This document shows, one piece after another, positions 21,171 to 34,047 of a DNA stretch of 64,000 bases. Numbering within the stretch: position 1 is the first letter of the stretch; each line of letters starts with the position of its first letter. The DNA lies in NCBI GenBank assembly GCA_020746875.1, contig JAGTJL010000008.1, positions 2,480,001 through 2,544,000 of the forward strand, given 5' to 3'. A program made the position numbers and the translations under genes. This DNA comes from Rhexocercosporidium sp. MPI-PUGE-AT-0058. Taxonomy: Eukaryota; Ascomycota; Leotiomycetes; Helotiales. The notes beneath the pieces were generated by a model. The model saw only the letters and a list, made by a program, of their open reading frames with translations, was not told the DNA's origin and ran no database searches.

Positions 21171-23257
21171 ATCTTCACTTTCTCATTATTCAAAATCCCT
21201 CCCTTCCTCACTCCGTCAGTGAAGGCGTGGCGATCCCTCACGAAGATCAAACGGATCGCAGTTCCCGAGCGGAGATGCATCCGCGTCACGACTATTCGTT
21301 CGTTCGCCAAGCTTCTCCCGAGGTCTTTCGAAACCAAACAAGTTTTTCCCCCCTCGCTTTTTTTTCTCGCCTCCACCGACCGCCAAAACCTTCGCTTCAA
21401 TGACGCACTGCATCCTCGATCAAATTGCATTACATCGAGAGGACAAGATGCAATGATCAGCGATGGCGAAATTCACGGAAGCTCATCGCATTGTTTTACG
21501 GGCTTTTGTCGATGATCGAATTTGTTTGTGGAGTCAAGACGTCACTGGTTGAGGACTTTGCCTTTTGACATGATGTTGCCAAGGCCAAGATTTTGGAGGG
21601 TCCTGGTGGTCCCGGTTTTTGGCGGGTGTTCGGGGGGTGAGGCTTGGCGAGAGTGAGATAATATCAGAGCAGAGCAGGACTTTTGTGCTCATTGATTGGC
21701 ATTTTGCATTTAGCATTGGGATTTATTCGGAGTTATGGGATTAGGTTTGGGTCATGAAGATACGATCATCAGACGATACGGTACTGGAGATACAGACAGA
21801 CAGAACTTGGTTCTCATTTGGATATGAATGTGGGATACGGATGGGATGGCGTTCTAGGAACGGCCAGCACGAGAGATGTGTCTAGCCTTTCTACATCCTT
21901 ATGATATTTATCATTCTTTTTATTTTGATCGCAGGCTACAAGCAAGTTGGATACCCTGAATTACATACAGATTGTTCGTTACAGATACTACCTTGCCATC
22001 GATATCATTCTATGCATCTCTCGTGGTCTCGCTCTGTCGTCTGAAGGTGCGTGAGTAGTGAGTTTGCCCTCAACTAAATTGCTCCATACCTACCTACCTA
22101 TCCCAACAAATAAACGATGGCAAAAAGGAATAGCCCGATTTCATAACTGTACCAATTCTAACTTTGATCCCCTTCCTTTCACATGCCACTTACTACCTAC
22201 TTCTACGCAGTACACGCTCGAAAGATCAAAGATTTGGCATCTATGGGTCGTCCTAGAATATTCCACATTGTAAGGGAAGATAAACCAATAAGCCAGCACG
22301 CTTTATCCGTTTCCATCTATCTATCTCTCTATCTGTATTTAGTAAAACCTGGTCCATTTAGCACAGACCAAACCCCCCGTACGAAGCATTGTTCCTTCCT
22401 ACTCCGTACAAGTATGTTTCTGACTCGGGTGCATCCCGTATCTACAGTACCCCTCTATCTAAGTACAGTACGAAACCATACCATAATCACCCCACCATTC
22501 CATCACACAACTCCACGAGCCGTCCCCGCCCATCCCACTACAACCCCACCCCACTCAATATACTTTCGTCTCTCACGCTCTCCCTCTCGCTCTCCCTCAT
22601 GACAGAACTCAAACGTGATGACGGGCCGAGCGGGCGCGGCTCATGCGCGTATCTGATAGTCCTGTTTGGGCACTATGTCATCCCACGCCATTACAGTACA
22701 GTATCGCGATCTAGTGAGTGGGGGAGGTGCCGTAGATAAGCGGGTAGAGCGGGCTATTGAAATGTCAGGTTCGGTGTGAGGATGCTCTGGTACAGTCAGA
22801 CCAGAATATGAAACAGGAAGTAAGATGGATAGATAGATAGATATTTTCAAAATGGGAAGTATTCGTGTAAGCTTCGGGGTTCGTTGATTCTTTGATCTTG
22901 TACGTGCGGACAGGGCTCTCAGTAGCGGGACTAAGCATGCGCGTGTAGAAGGTAGAAGGGATAAGTAGCTTGGGTTCTTTGGTGTGTGGGGTTGGTTCAC
23001 TAGGAGATAGGTAAATATCGTGGGAGTAAGCCTGGAGAGTTGAGGGTTTGAAGGTATAGCGAATGGAAATGAGATAGTCGGCGGCATCTGATCTCTTCCC
23101 TGGATTCGTGGCTCTGCCGCTGTATGGAAGTCTTCTCGGATTCTCTTTCTGCTCATGTCAGGTACTGTACACAAGCACTTCATGTAAGCTATGAGATATT
23201 AATAAGACAGTCGTATTATTATCAATTCATTACTACATATCCTTATCCTCATGCCCT
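21171..23257. other. Gene-free stretch
   Basis: About 2.1 kb. It holds a (GATA)4 run near 22826-22842 and pyrimidine-rich simple sequence near 22540-22600. Several short ORFs on both strands look like noise. Confidence 0.55.
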
Positions 23258-25219
23258 TTACGAAGGCGCAATAAACCTCCTCACAGGCCCGTTCTCCTCA
23301 TCCCCATACTGCCCATAAACAACCTGTCTCTTCCTCGTAACCTTAATAACATCATCCGCATGCCCACTCCTCGGCACCTTCTCAGCACTTAACATCGGCG
23401 CCTGGAACGCATTCGCAATCTCAATCGGATTCAACGAGACCTTCTTCCCCAGCTCCCAGAACCCCCAGTACACCGGCAAGACCAGATACGCGCACAGTAG
23501 CGTCGACGCCAGCGCGCCGAACATGAAGTGGTAGTTCGTCGAGTAGTGCACCTCGGTGATGTACTGCGTCGCGGACGCCATGACGATGCTGTCGTCCCAG
23601 TAGGCGTTGGCTTCGTCTTCGGTGAAGGCGTTGTCGGTCCAGTTCGCGCGGTTGTAGAGGTCGTCGGAGACGATGAATGTAAGTGTGTTGAGGCCCGGCA
23701 TGATGCTCTGCATGGGATCGTCGTATCGGAAGGGACAAGTATTGTTGTTCTCTGGCGGATCCTCGTTGTTCGCGAGTAAAGCCGCGTATGGTCTGTCGAA
23801 TGAGACGGACCAGTGCCCGGTGTCGTTGGCGTGTGTGGTGAGGTAGGCGCGGGATGTGTACCGGTCCTTGAGCGCTTGGTAGATGCCGCCGTTTGTGGTG
23901 TATGAGAAGGGACCAGGGGTTTTGTTCGAGGTCACGACGTCCGAGATCCAGTCGAAGCCAGGTAGTTGCCCGAGCTCGTAGTCGAAGTCTTGGGGTTGGG
24001 CCCAGGTTCCTTCGGTCTTGTTGAGGCCGCCGAGGTAGACGTCAACTTTTGAGATAGCGCCGTGTCGGGATGTTGTCGATTGGTTGCTGAATTGCATGTA
24101 GACTGGGTAATTGATAATGGACTGTTTCAGTTCGCATTGTGTTCTGTAGAGAGTTGCTGGGCAGCGCTGCGTGCTGTTTGTTGTGTTTAGATCGAGGGGT
24201 ACGTAGTTGACCATGTCGACACCAATCCAGGTGTAGTTCTTCTCCGGCGTAGCAAAGTTGAGAGTGAAATCGATGCTGAGAAGGTCGGTCTCTTTCGCTT
24301 CTGTCGAGTTTGTGACATTACCGAAGCTTAGGTCGGCGATGAAATCGACTGGCTGCTCGGTCCAGTCGCATGTTGCGACGTATCCTGGGTTGGGAGAATT
24401 CACCCCGCAGATTCCTTCGCAGTCGGAGTAGCCGTAGACGGAATAGACACTGCCGTATGCCGAGGAGAGCCAATTTTGGATGTTGTATGTGTACTCGTAC
24501 GGCAGGTAGTCTGACCATCGTGTCAGTCGCAATCGAAATTGTATTGGAATGTCTGGAATAGGTGGAGTGTCTCAGGTATTGCACTTACCAGTATCGTTAC
24601 CGAACGAATTCAATCTCGCAGTCAAAGGCATGTGCTTCGTCGGGAAAGTGGTGACGATGTGATCGTGTGGCAGTCCCAAGGCAATATACGTAGTGGTCGA
24701 GCGCTGGAAAAGGACACCATCGACGATGGTGAGTTTCGTGACGACTGCGGCCAGAGCCGCAAGGTTGAAATATTTGAGGTTGAGGACAATTGCACTGATA
24801 CTGCTGCCAAAGGACCAAGTATTGTGTAGGTCCTTGATAGTAGCTCCTCGCATGGCCTTCCTCCACCAAGAGATCGCGATTCCTTGAGCAACTGCGATGG
24901 CAAAGCAAACGCCAGCGCAGCTGTTAAGGATTGAAAGGATGACATTGGGAGCCACGCTCTTCCCTTTGAGTGTCCACTGCGAGACCGACTTGCCGTCGGA
25001 TTTGACGAGAATGATGATCTCGGCCACAGTGATCAAAATAGCTGTCAGGAGACATCCGATTCCCATCCATGGAAATCGCTTCCGGAAGCCAGGTTCCCAG
25101 TTCTCGGATTCCCTCTCGGAGCTCTCTTCGCCATTTGGAGATGGCAAATCATGAAGCTCGACAGCTTCTACGACATGGACCCCGGAAGTCTTATTTGCTT
25201 CCTCAGAAGTCGTCGACAT
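23258..25219 (-). CDS. Four-TM glycosylated membrane protein (DUF3176-like)
   Basis: Exon 1 is 25219-24589 and exon 2 is 24510-23258, joined in phase 1 by a 78-nt intron (GTAAGT...GGTCAG); 627 aa. The N-terminal 45 residues are polar and acidic (cytosolic). Three hydrophobic segments follow: MGIGCLLTAILITVAEIIILV, VILSILNSCAGVCFAIAVAQ and a segment around NLAALAAVVTKLTIVDGVLF. A large domain of about 370 residues then has many N-glycosylation sequons (NYT, NTT, NST, NQS, NKT, NDT, NWT) and paired cysteines, so it should face outside. The last helix is FMFGALASTLLCAYLVLPV, followed by a basic cytosolic tail. The layout resembles fungal proteins with DUF3176, whose function is unknown; that assignment is from memory of the N-terminal pattern only. 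Confidence 0.8.
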
Positions 25220-27706
25220 TTTGAGTTATAGCTGATAGACGTGCTTGCGTGAGGAGGGGGGAAGTGAAAAGCGAAAGCAGGGAAGGAACTTGGAGATTGG
25301 CCCCCTTCCTATATATCTGCATGTCAACCACATCGCAGCTCGAGCACGAAACTCTCGAAGCACCCTAACTTAGCAAACGCAAACAAGTCACCGCTCAAGG
25401 ACGAACCTTCATTTCCTAGCTTCTTGCAGAGATCCAACTGCACGAAGCAGCAAGCACATCGAGAAGATTAGCGCAACGCTAGCCACCGAACATGGCAGAC
25501 AAACAGACAGTTTTAGGAGAGATATGCTGCGGCTGAGATCCAGAAGTGTGTGATATACTTTTCTGGAGCGAGTCTCGATGGTCTCTGCAGCTTTGGGTTT
25601 CGAGCGTGGCGTGTGATGAACAGCTGATGGCGGGCGCTTGTTGATTCTTTACACTTTACGCGAGCCCTCAGCCCAGCCGAATTGGGCGGGAGAGGCCTGG
25701 AGGTGCAGTGCCAAGGCAAATCAATGGGCTGGACTTCATAGATTTGGGTGTTTTGGCCATGCAAAACCCCAGAATTGCATCGAGCTAGAGAATTGGAGAG
25801 GTCCCTACTATCTCTTGCGTGCCGTGTCGGACATTTCTTCAGGAAGGAAGATCAGGAAAAGGCTGTCTCTAGCCAATTACCCCGCGGATGCACTATGATA
25901 AGAATCTATGGATTTCCAAATCATGTGCCGTCTTCGCTGAAAGAGGGAATGTGTCGGGCGATCAACAATATCTATATCTTCTTTCGCCAGTTCAGCCAGC
26001 CCGTAAACCTTTGCTAGACGTGAGGAGGAGAATAATTTGACCTTCAAAGCTCGCTTGCAGAAAGCAAGTTCGCTAACCTGCCTGTACGACTTGGGGGAAA
26101 CTGCCCTGACTTGAGCACTTACTCAAAATCCAAATCACTATCAAGCGGAAAGGCAAGGACAAAAACAGATAGGAATCAGCTTGAAAAGAGACGGCATGTA
26201 TATAGAGTACTGAGTACTGAACGATCCATTTCTAAAATGATGACTGGTGCTCATTTCCCTTCCACAACAGGCATCCAGAGGTCGGAAATATCCGAACTGC
26301 TCAAAATAAAAAGACAATCGCAAGTTTCGAGTACTCATGAACAAAAGTGTATTCAAGCGAGTCAACGATCAAAATTCGTTACATTCGCGGCATTGGTGTT
26401 TGATACCTAAGTAATTATTAGACGGGACTGATTGAACATCAGAACGACTTGAACGTCAACTTTCGAAGGCCCGCTAGCCAGTGCTATTCTTGCCTCGGAC
26501 AAAACGCGAGCAAACAGAACAAACATGGCACGTGAGACAAGAAAGCAAACAGATCAAACATCTTCCTCGCTTCCTTAGCTTGACTGGAACAACAGATCTT
26601 CCGGCCGAGAATTCTCACATATATAATCTCCCATCCTCCTCGACCTTCTTGTGGAAATCATACTTACCTTCTTGAAAGCTGGCCGCTCATGAATGGCTTC
26701 GCTTGCGATACAAAACCTCCATTGCACATCGGGGCGTTGAGAATCGTTATCTCTCCTTCGGGGGCGATATCGGGGGAATTTTTGATTGCACTCTCTTCAC
26801 AGAGAACACTTTTCATTGGGATCTGAGCTTCGTGCTTGGACTTGAAGAAGAGCGGGGAGTGTCTAGAAAGAGGAATGGGAACGTATAGCCTAGTGGTTGT
26901 CTATTGCGATCGTTTCAGCTTCGGCACTTGCCCAAGATAAGTGCTTGTGTGGTTTGCTAAGATACTATTCTAATGTTCTAGAGCTAGAGGATTTCGTGTT
27001 GTAGCCTAGTACAGCAAAAGTGACACCTTTGATACCGCTGATGTCGAGGGCCCACCATCGTGGTGGCACTCTTTCACCCAACGATCTGCTCTCGCTGCTG
27101 CAAATCACCATTGTCCAGGTGAACGCTGCCGACCAGAAGTTGTACTGACAGTAGCTTGCAAATTGAGCTCGAAAGCTGCTGCAGCCATCCTCGGCCAATC
27201 TTTCTCAACATCAACAATACCTCCACGACATTTCCAGCTCTGCTCCTTGGTCATCAACATGCTCCCCTCACCTTCCCCACAAACGCTCTACATCACATTA
27301 GCACATGTATTTCCCTCTGCAATATACAGGATCTGCCGGTAGAAATGGACGTCCGCAGCCTTTTCGCCGCTGTTCTTTGCCCTTCTTTCCCCTCCATCGA
27401 CGGCGACTTCAACTTCGACCTTTACGATAGCTACAACTTGATTGACGGGAATCTACGAGTAGCGCTGATCCTACGCCCCTAAACAGCAGCTGGCATATCT
27501 GCTAGATTTTTCCAGAGGAGTATCCCCCATCTTCGAGCCAGCCCTAGGGGCGCGGCGTCAAAAAATCCATGCAAGATTTATGGACACATCATCGTAAATG
27601 CCGCAGACTGGCATTGAGAAAGGTAGGAAAGTAGGACAGGCAGGTCACACACCATTCTCATTCACTGCTCTCCTCTCTGTCAACCATTTCACACCGTCCC
27701 TCAACC
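25220..27706. other. Gene-free stretch
   Basis: About 2.5 kb with promoter DNA of two divergent genes at its ends. No domain-bearing ORF or repeat structure recognised. Confidence 0.55.
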
Positions 27707-28682
27707 ATGGCTATGAACGTCACCGGCAAGACCGCAATCGTCACAGGAGCAGGGTCCGGAATCAACCTCTGCTTCGCAATCAAGCTCCTCGAAAAAGGTT
27801 GCAATGTCGTCATCGCAGACCTGGCTCTCCGCCCCGAAGCAGAAGCAGTAGTGTCCCAATACCCCCTCACGTCCAGCGGCGCAAAAGCCATCTTCCAGAA
27901 GACAGACGTGACAGACTGGGCACAGCTCGACAAGATGTTCGCCGTAGCCATTGAGCACTTCGGGGGCGCTGATATCGTGTGTCCTGGCGCGGGGGTCTAT
28001 GAACCTGTACGTCTACCTAGCTCTTTACTGCCACACGATTTGATTTGAATGGAATACTATAGCTGACTCCTCACAGCCCTTCTCCAACTTCTGGCATCCA
28101 CCAGGCACCCCACCCTCGAAAGACAACCCCTCCACTTCCCGCTACGCCCTCCTCGACATAAACCTCACGCACCCCATCCGCGTCACACAGATGGCCATCT
28201 CACATTTCCTCTCGCAGAAGAAGCCCGGAAGCATACCACACATAACCAGCGTAGCAGGTCAAGCCCCCTTCTTCCCAACCCCCGTCTACGTAGCAACCAA
28301 ACACGCCATCTCGGGCTTCGTACGCTCACTAGCAAGACTGGAAGCTCCACCCGCAGATATAGACCTCCCGAAGATACGTGTGACTGCTGTGGCGCCTGCC
28401 AGAATCCTCACGCCGCTGTGGACCGATAATCCGGATAAGATGAAGATGGTGGGGGATAAACCGGGCTGGGTGACGCCTGAGGAGGTTGCGGAGGTGATGA
28501 TGGATTTGGTGGAGAAGGAAGAAAATGTCGGGGGTACGATTTTGGAGGTTGGGAGGACAGTTAGGAGTGTGCTGCCGTATAATGATCCTGGGCCGAGTGG
28601 AGGGGGCAATTTCGTGGAGAATGATCCGGCTTTTGAGGATGATATGTGGTTGCAGCTCAAGAAGCAGTTTGGTGCCGAGTAA
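27707..28682 (+). CDS. Short-chain dehydrogenase/reductase (HPGD-like)
   Basis: Two exons, 27707-28006 and 28077-28682, phase-0 intron of 70 nt (GTACGT...TCACAG); 301 aa. The Rossmann motif is TGAGSGIN near residue 13, with Asn replacing the last Gly of TGxxxGxG. An acidic residue ends the second strand (VVIADLAL), which favours NAD over NADP. The usual NAG motif is PGAG. The catalytic Ser-Tyr-Lys set is present in ITSVAG and YVATKHA. The overall pattern resembles fungal 15-hydroxyprostaglandin-dehydrogenase-like SDRs, which oxidise secondary alcohols; the real substrate is unknown. The C-terminus is extended past the usual SDR end with a Gly/Pro-rich linker and an acidic tail. No signal peptide. 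Confidence 0.92.
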
Positions 28683-29860
28683 GTGCTCGTATCAAGACTC
28701 TGCGTCGGAGTGATTTGCACAGAATATCACTCTACAATGCATCTTGCATTTCCTAAGCTTGCCTCTTCTCTAGTTTGAGCACATGAACGAGGAAGCGGTT
28801 AATAAAAGTTCCAGTCATGTCCAGCCTCCTTTCCCATTAGCATCTATACGAGTCCATATCATCTCTGAAATTCCGAGCCTGAATGTATCGTCATCAAATG
28901 ATTCTGAACCTCTCCTCTCTACACAATTGGCCTTCCAAATATCATAGCTGGGAAGCTGGCTGCGCTAGAATTACCATTGTGGAGTTATCCTTGCAAGCCC
29001 ATCCAAGCTCTACCCTGTCATAGTCATGACACCATACCAATCGAATATCTCTGCCTGACTTGCATTGGTATCGAGTAATCAACTTTCATCCGCGCCTCGA
29101 ACTGTCACTTCTTCAGTTTCGAAGTCGCCGCCAACCCCTCGTTACACGACCCCTGCGACATCGTGGCCCCTTGTTTCTGCCCCGCAGTTCATGGCATTTA
29201 AGGTTATGAAGGTTAAATGCTTATCTTACAGAAATGCAAGGACTCTCAAGAATTTCGATTGCGGATTAGGCTGAGTATTAGGTGTTTTATGCGAAGGTGC
29301 AAAATCTTTCATTGTGTAGAAGGCGTTGGAGGCGTTTTGCTACCATTGCGAGATTCTTACTCGTGTTGTGGCGAAAGTATCTATGCTTGAGTGAGCAAGA
29401 GGCTTGAGTACTGGCAAAATTATCATAAGCGGGTTTTCATATCTTGCTGTAGTCAGTTTTGAGCATGGAAAGCAAGAACGGAGTCTTGAAGAAGAAAGGT
29501 GTTTGTTTTATTTGCTCTTTGATCTGGAATAAATGTTTCCGTTCTGCTCGCTAGCCAGCCAAGAAAGACGATGGGCTCCCGAAACCCGATCTGAATCTGA
29601 TGCCTCTCGCAATGAAAGTTTGCAAAATTACTGACCAACCCAGGCTCAAGCGATCGCAAAAAGGGAGCAAGGAAGAAAAGATAATAATGCAACTATGGAA
29701 ATTCATTAGGGACTTTATTCCAGCTACCTCATCCTCAGCCTCTTCTTAATCCTCGTTCTCTCCCATGATCCTCTTCCCATCCCAATACCCGTCTATCAAA
29801 CTGCTCATCTCCTGCACATCTACCACCGTTCTAGCGAAGGAAAGGCTCGGGGTGAGATGT
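28683..29860. other. Gene-free stretch between convergent genes
   Basis: About 1.2 kb of intergenic DNA. Nothing recognised. Confidence 0.6.
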
Positions 29861-30438
29861 TTAGAAGCAGGAGACGGAAGCGAGTTGGAGTTGCTGAGCA
29901 AGCAAAAGTTGCTGGGATGTGTTAGTTGTGTTCAAGACTAAGTGCTATATGCAGGGCTGAAGAAGACTCACGTTCTGGATCTGGTTCTGGTCAACAAGAC
30001 CCAATTGCAACAGCAAACTCAAGATCTCATTGGCGTCCCAGTTTGCGCCGAACTGGCCGTTGAACTGGTTGGCGAAGGTGTTGACGTTGAACTGGCTGAG
30101 GTCCTGGATGAAGTTCAGGTTGGAGTTGCCGAAGCTGTTGCTGCCGAGCTGGACGAGCAGGAGCTGGATGGCCTGCTGGTCGAACTGAGCGCCGAACTGG
30201 TTGTTGAATCCGCCGATGTCGAAGCCGTTGAGGAGGTTGGCGATGCCGTTGACGTTGAAGGCTTGGAGGTTGAAACCTTGGTTGCCAACATTCAAGAATG
30301 ATGAGAGGTCACTGTGATGAGAGTGTTAAAAATATATTGGTGATATTAGAATAGAGAAGAAACTTACGCTGGAACCGGAGCGGCAACGGCAAGGGCGGCA
30401 ACATAGGCCAAGATGATGGAGGCAGTAGCGAAACGCAT
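29861..30438 (-). CDS. Small secreted Asn/Gln-rich protein with internal duplication
   Basis: Three exons on the minus strand: 30438-30368, 30311-29972 and 29911-29861; 153 aa. The introns (56 nt GTAAGT...TCACAG; 60 nt GTGAGT...TCCCAG) are required: without the second, translation stops within the intron, and the third exon adds QLLLAQQLQLASVSCF. The N-terminus (MRFATASIILAYVAALAVAAPVP) is a signal peptide. The mature part is very rich in Asn, Gln, Phe and Leu and contains two related units: FNVNGIANLLNG...FGAQFDQQAIQLLLVQLG and FNVNTFANQFNGQFGANWDANEILSLLLQLG. This is amphipathic, low-complexity, and may coat surfaces or self-assemble. I do not recognise a family; candidate secreted effector or wall-associated protein. 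Confidence 0.8.
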
Positions 30439-32936
30439 GATGATTGATGTGAAGGTGTTGGAGTTTGTTGATTGTTGATTGAAGAGGTAGGGAGAGACAA
30501 AAAAGTATGGAATACGATATTAAAAGTAGCTAAAGATTAAGAGCGACAGACCAGCTGAAGAAAGATATAAATGATTGTGTGAAGGTGAAGTGGAGGCTGT
30601 AAGAGAGAGACAGTGGATGAGGAAAGGAAAAGGGAAGATAAGTGTGGCATCGATGAACCCTTATACTCGTTCCTCATTGGAGAGGTCTTGGCAAATGGAC
30701 GAATTTGAGTGCCTATCGTCATATCACGAATGGACTGGACGGATGTAAACTCTTCCTCCTCCATCCGATCCATCCTCTAACCTTAATTTGCCCTTGTCCC
30801 GGCCCCCTCTGTGGAGTGAGCGACCTGACCAACCTAGCAACTTGCAAGCCAACTCTAATCTCAACTCTAACTCTATCGCTCACGCCCGTACCTTCTTCCG
30901 GTGTCATCGTGTCAGCACCACAGAGTACAGGCCAGCCCAGCCTGCTTGCCAACGTGATGAGACGAACAAGACTTCGAGACATTCATCCGACCATCTTCAA
31001 ACCGCCACTTAAGCTGTCACCCGCACCCGACTGACAGCTGCCACACCGTCATCCCACCCATCACATCAGACCGTCCGTCCACTCACTCGAGTTACCACAA
31101 ACAGCCGAAACCCTCAGACAACCAACATGCACAATGCCCTACCATCGCACCTCAGCCAAGACGACGAAAGAGGCCTAGCGCCACAATGCGCATCAAGCAT
31201 TATCACAGTTAAGCCTTGCCCAGCACCGTCGACATGTTCAAGTTGTCCAGGTTGTCCATGGAGGGTGCCACTCAGGGGTTTAAGCGAACATGATCGACAG
31301 TGTCAAAGGTGGTTTTCATCCGCACAGGGCGACCGTTCTGCTATCCTCACTGGTCAGGACTTTGGCAATGTGGAGAAGAGAGGAGAATTTATTCGGTAAG
31401 AGGTTGGTGCGATCTCTTGGTATTGACTTGCCGGCACCTTAACGCGGAGAAGCTCGCTGCCGTGCTTGGGTGAGAGGTCTTGGCGGGGAAAGGGTTGTTT
31501 ACACTTACTGTCCGAGTTCATGTGATGTTTGGGTTCGCATGAACCGAGGATGCTTTCTCGCTTTCTTCCAGATGGGCGCTGGGAACTTGGGAGTGATTTG
31601 GACCAAGGTAAGCTGCGTGCGTGTATTGGTATCAGTCAATCCTTAACCTCAACCATCGTTTCATTGGCTCAGACGAAGAAATCGCCTTACTGGGCAAATA
31701 TACTCACGTGCTCCGTTGTTGGATTCCCTAGGATGTTCTATTATCGAGCAACCCAACAACCCCGTTGAGAATGTCTCACACAGACGCATATGCGACTACG
31801 CTATGCTCCCAAGCGTTTAAATCCCCGACCGTTCTTCGACTGCCTTGAGTGCCTTCTTCTCGACTCTCATGAAGCCCAAGCCCAGAGAACCTAGGCAGAG
31901 AGGCGTCAACGTTTCACAAAACTTCGGATGCTTCGACTGGATGACAGCCGTTGTTAGTTGCGCTTGGCACTTCACTCGAGCACTCCTGTTGGTAGACTGC
32001 ATTGCTTGGGGTGCTTCGGCTGGGATGTTTGGGGTTGGAGGCTTGGGTTGGGATGATCAGATCACAAATACCCCACCACTTGCTTTGATCCAAGACTCGA
32101 GAAAGTTGAGATGCCCGCTTCCGCATGATCCGCGTAGTCAATCAAGACTTGTTGTATGTTTTGCACTTTAATTCCCTCCTGCGCAGCGGCTGTGCTTTCT
32201 CAAGCCACATGTGCTGCTTATTATGCTTTTGCATTAAGTGTTTCTGGTGATCATGATGATGGTGTGTTGACTTGTTTAAGTTCTGTTCTTGGTAAGACTT
32301 CTAGAAACTCGAGCATATTTCGTGCGGGATTCTCTTCATTCCGATGATTGAGAGGTCTTAGATTTTTGTATGCGTGTATGTTTGCGTGTTAATGCCGAGT
32401 CTTAATAGCACAGATGATATAACACATCATGACAGAAGTTCTTGAAAGTCAATGGATCCTGGGCTTCGTCCAAGAACTTTGAATGTGGAACCTCGAAAAT
32501 CATCCGCGGCTTTCCGTCTTTTACACCGCCATCGGCTAATAGCGAGCTCGAAATTGGAACTCTAAATTGGATTGAGGGAGAGAAGGATCAGAATGAGATT
32601 GTGAAGGGCGTAAGGTAGGTCGTACGAATATGCAGCCCAGAAGCCGGGAAAGTTCAGGTGAAGCACGATATCGGTTGAAATACAGGTAGCTGCTGCGGAA
32701 GAACTTGATGTGGAACACCAACCACGGTTGAGAAAGGGGGTTTATCAACTGCTATATTTTCACTCAATATTGGATAGTAAGTTTGAAGCATAATGGTCAA
32801 CTTCGCAGTGCTGATCCATCTTGTTCAAGTGAATGTTCATATTCCCAGTTTCCTCCCCGACGCTCCATCCAAACTCAAATCCTCCTCCCCCTCACCCTCA
32901 CCCAAACCTGTTTTCCACCTCTAGGAACACAATATC
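30439..32936. other. Gene-free stretch with one doubtful small ORF
   Basis: About 2.5 kb. Besides the weak candidate at 31127-31399 it holds only short unconvincing ORFs. Confidence 0.5.
31127..31399 (+). CDS. Doubtful small ORF, 90 aa
   Basis: ATG at 31127 sits in a good fungal context after a long CA-rich leader (GACAACCAACATG). The product has seven cysteines, including CSSCPGCPW, but no known domain. A GTAAGA donor overlaps the stop, so a longer spliced product cannot be excluded. No homology or splice evidence confirms it. Confidence 0.25.
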   Translation: MHNALPSHLSQDDERGLAPQCASSIITVKPCPAPSTCSSCPGCPWRVPLRGLSEHDRQCQRWFSSAQGDRSAILTGQDFGNVEKRGEFIR

Positions 32937-34047
32937 CTAATACGAAGAAGGCAGAACACTCAACCTCCCACCATCCGTCACAATCACGTTCCCATTCAAA
33001 TACCCTCCAGCTCTTGAAGTCAAGTAAAGCACTGCGCCAGCCATATCTTCGATCGTCCCTGGGCGTTCTGCGGGTATGACGGATTTGGGGAAGCCGGTTG
33101 TCTTCTGGATTTGACCGATAATGCCATCTGCCATTTCTGAGGGGAAAACTAGTTGATTCATGTGAGTCTGGTGGATTGCCGTTTGATTGTGGGAAAATGG
33201 GGGACTTACTGCCTGGTGCGATGACATTACTGCGTATCTAGATTCCAAAGTCAGTTGAGGCTCTTTACAAAAGAACAATTACCGGAGATGGGCTAAACAT
33301 ACATCATAGGGCACTAACGACGTAGCAAACTGCTTCATCATATGCGTCGTCCCAGCCTTACTAGCCGCATAGGCATACCCGGCGAGGGCAACGCGATTAA
33401 ATCCTCCGATACTCGACGTAGCCACAACCTGACTCTTCTGAGCCACATTACCCCTCCTATTCCCCTCGTCCAACAGCCCCAAGAACGCCACGACGGAGAA
33501 CCACACCGCCGACGTATTCACACTAAACGTCTTATCGAAGTCCTGGGAATCGGTCCCCCAGAGACTGGCTTGGAACTGGGAGAGAGATGCGTCTTTAGGA
33601 AGGGATTCCAGGATAGGACCGGAGATCCCGGAGTTGGCTATCAAGACGTTGATAAAGCCGGTGCGGTTTGTGATTTCAGTGACGATTTTCGAGAGGTCTT
33701 CTTTGGATGTTACGTCGCCTGGGAGGGGGATGATGTTGCTGTGTTTCTGTGATCCCGAGTTAGTATTTCGCACGCCCCTTTACCCCCCTTTGTCGTTGGA
33801 AAGTGAAGAGGACGTACGGCTTGCAGAGCAGCTTTCCCAAGACTTTCGAGACGTCGACCGATAATGTACACGATCGCTCCGTTCTCTTCCAGGGCTTTAG
33901 CCATCATGAGTCCGATTCCTGTTCCTGTTAGATGCATTCACATGGTCTCCCGGTAATTTAGAGAAGAGGCCTACCAGTTCCACCACCGGTAATCACAGCC
34001 ACCAAGCCTTTGACTGAGAATAAACTAGCAGCATCGAGTGACGACAT
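32937..34047 (-). CDS. Classical short-chain dehydrogenase/reductase
   Basis: Five exons on the minus strand: 34047-33975, 33924-33818, 33746-33303, 33237-33210 and 33148-32937; 287 aa. Exon 4 has only 28 nt (IRSNVIAPG). All junctions keep one frame with GT-AG introns of 50-71 nt. The cofactor motif is TGGGTGTGIG, the NAG-equivalent is NSG, and the catalytic set is Ser in ATSSIGG and Tyr/Lys in YAYAASK. The product ends with the common SDR strand NGNVIVTDGGRLSVLPSSY. GRR after strand 2 suggests NADP(H). It is a cytosolic oxidoreductase of unknown substrate; a classical SDR of this shape could act on sugars, polyols or keto intermediates. The upstream region has an inverted pair of TGACTAA sites. 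Confidence 0.93.

Noticed and set aside
22641..23183. A 180-aa minus-strand open frame
   Set aside because: Low-complexity Ser/Leu/Arg composition, no domain, no promoter signal; treated as chance.
29942..30301. A 119-aa plus-strand frame rich in Val/Glu
   Set aside because: It is the antisense of the repetitive secreted-protein gene; the minus strand has signal peptide and introns.
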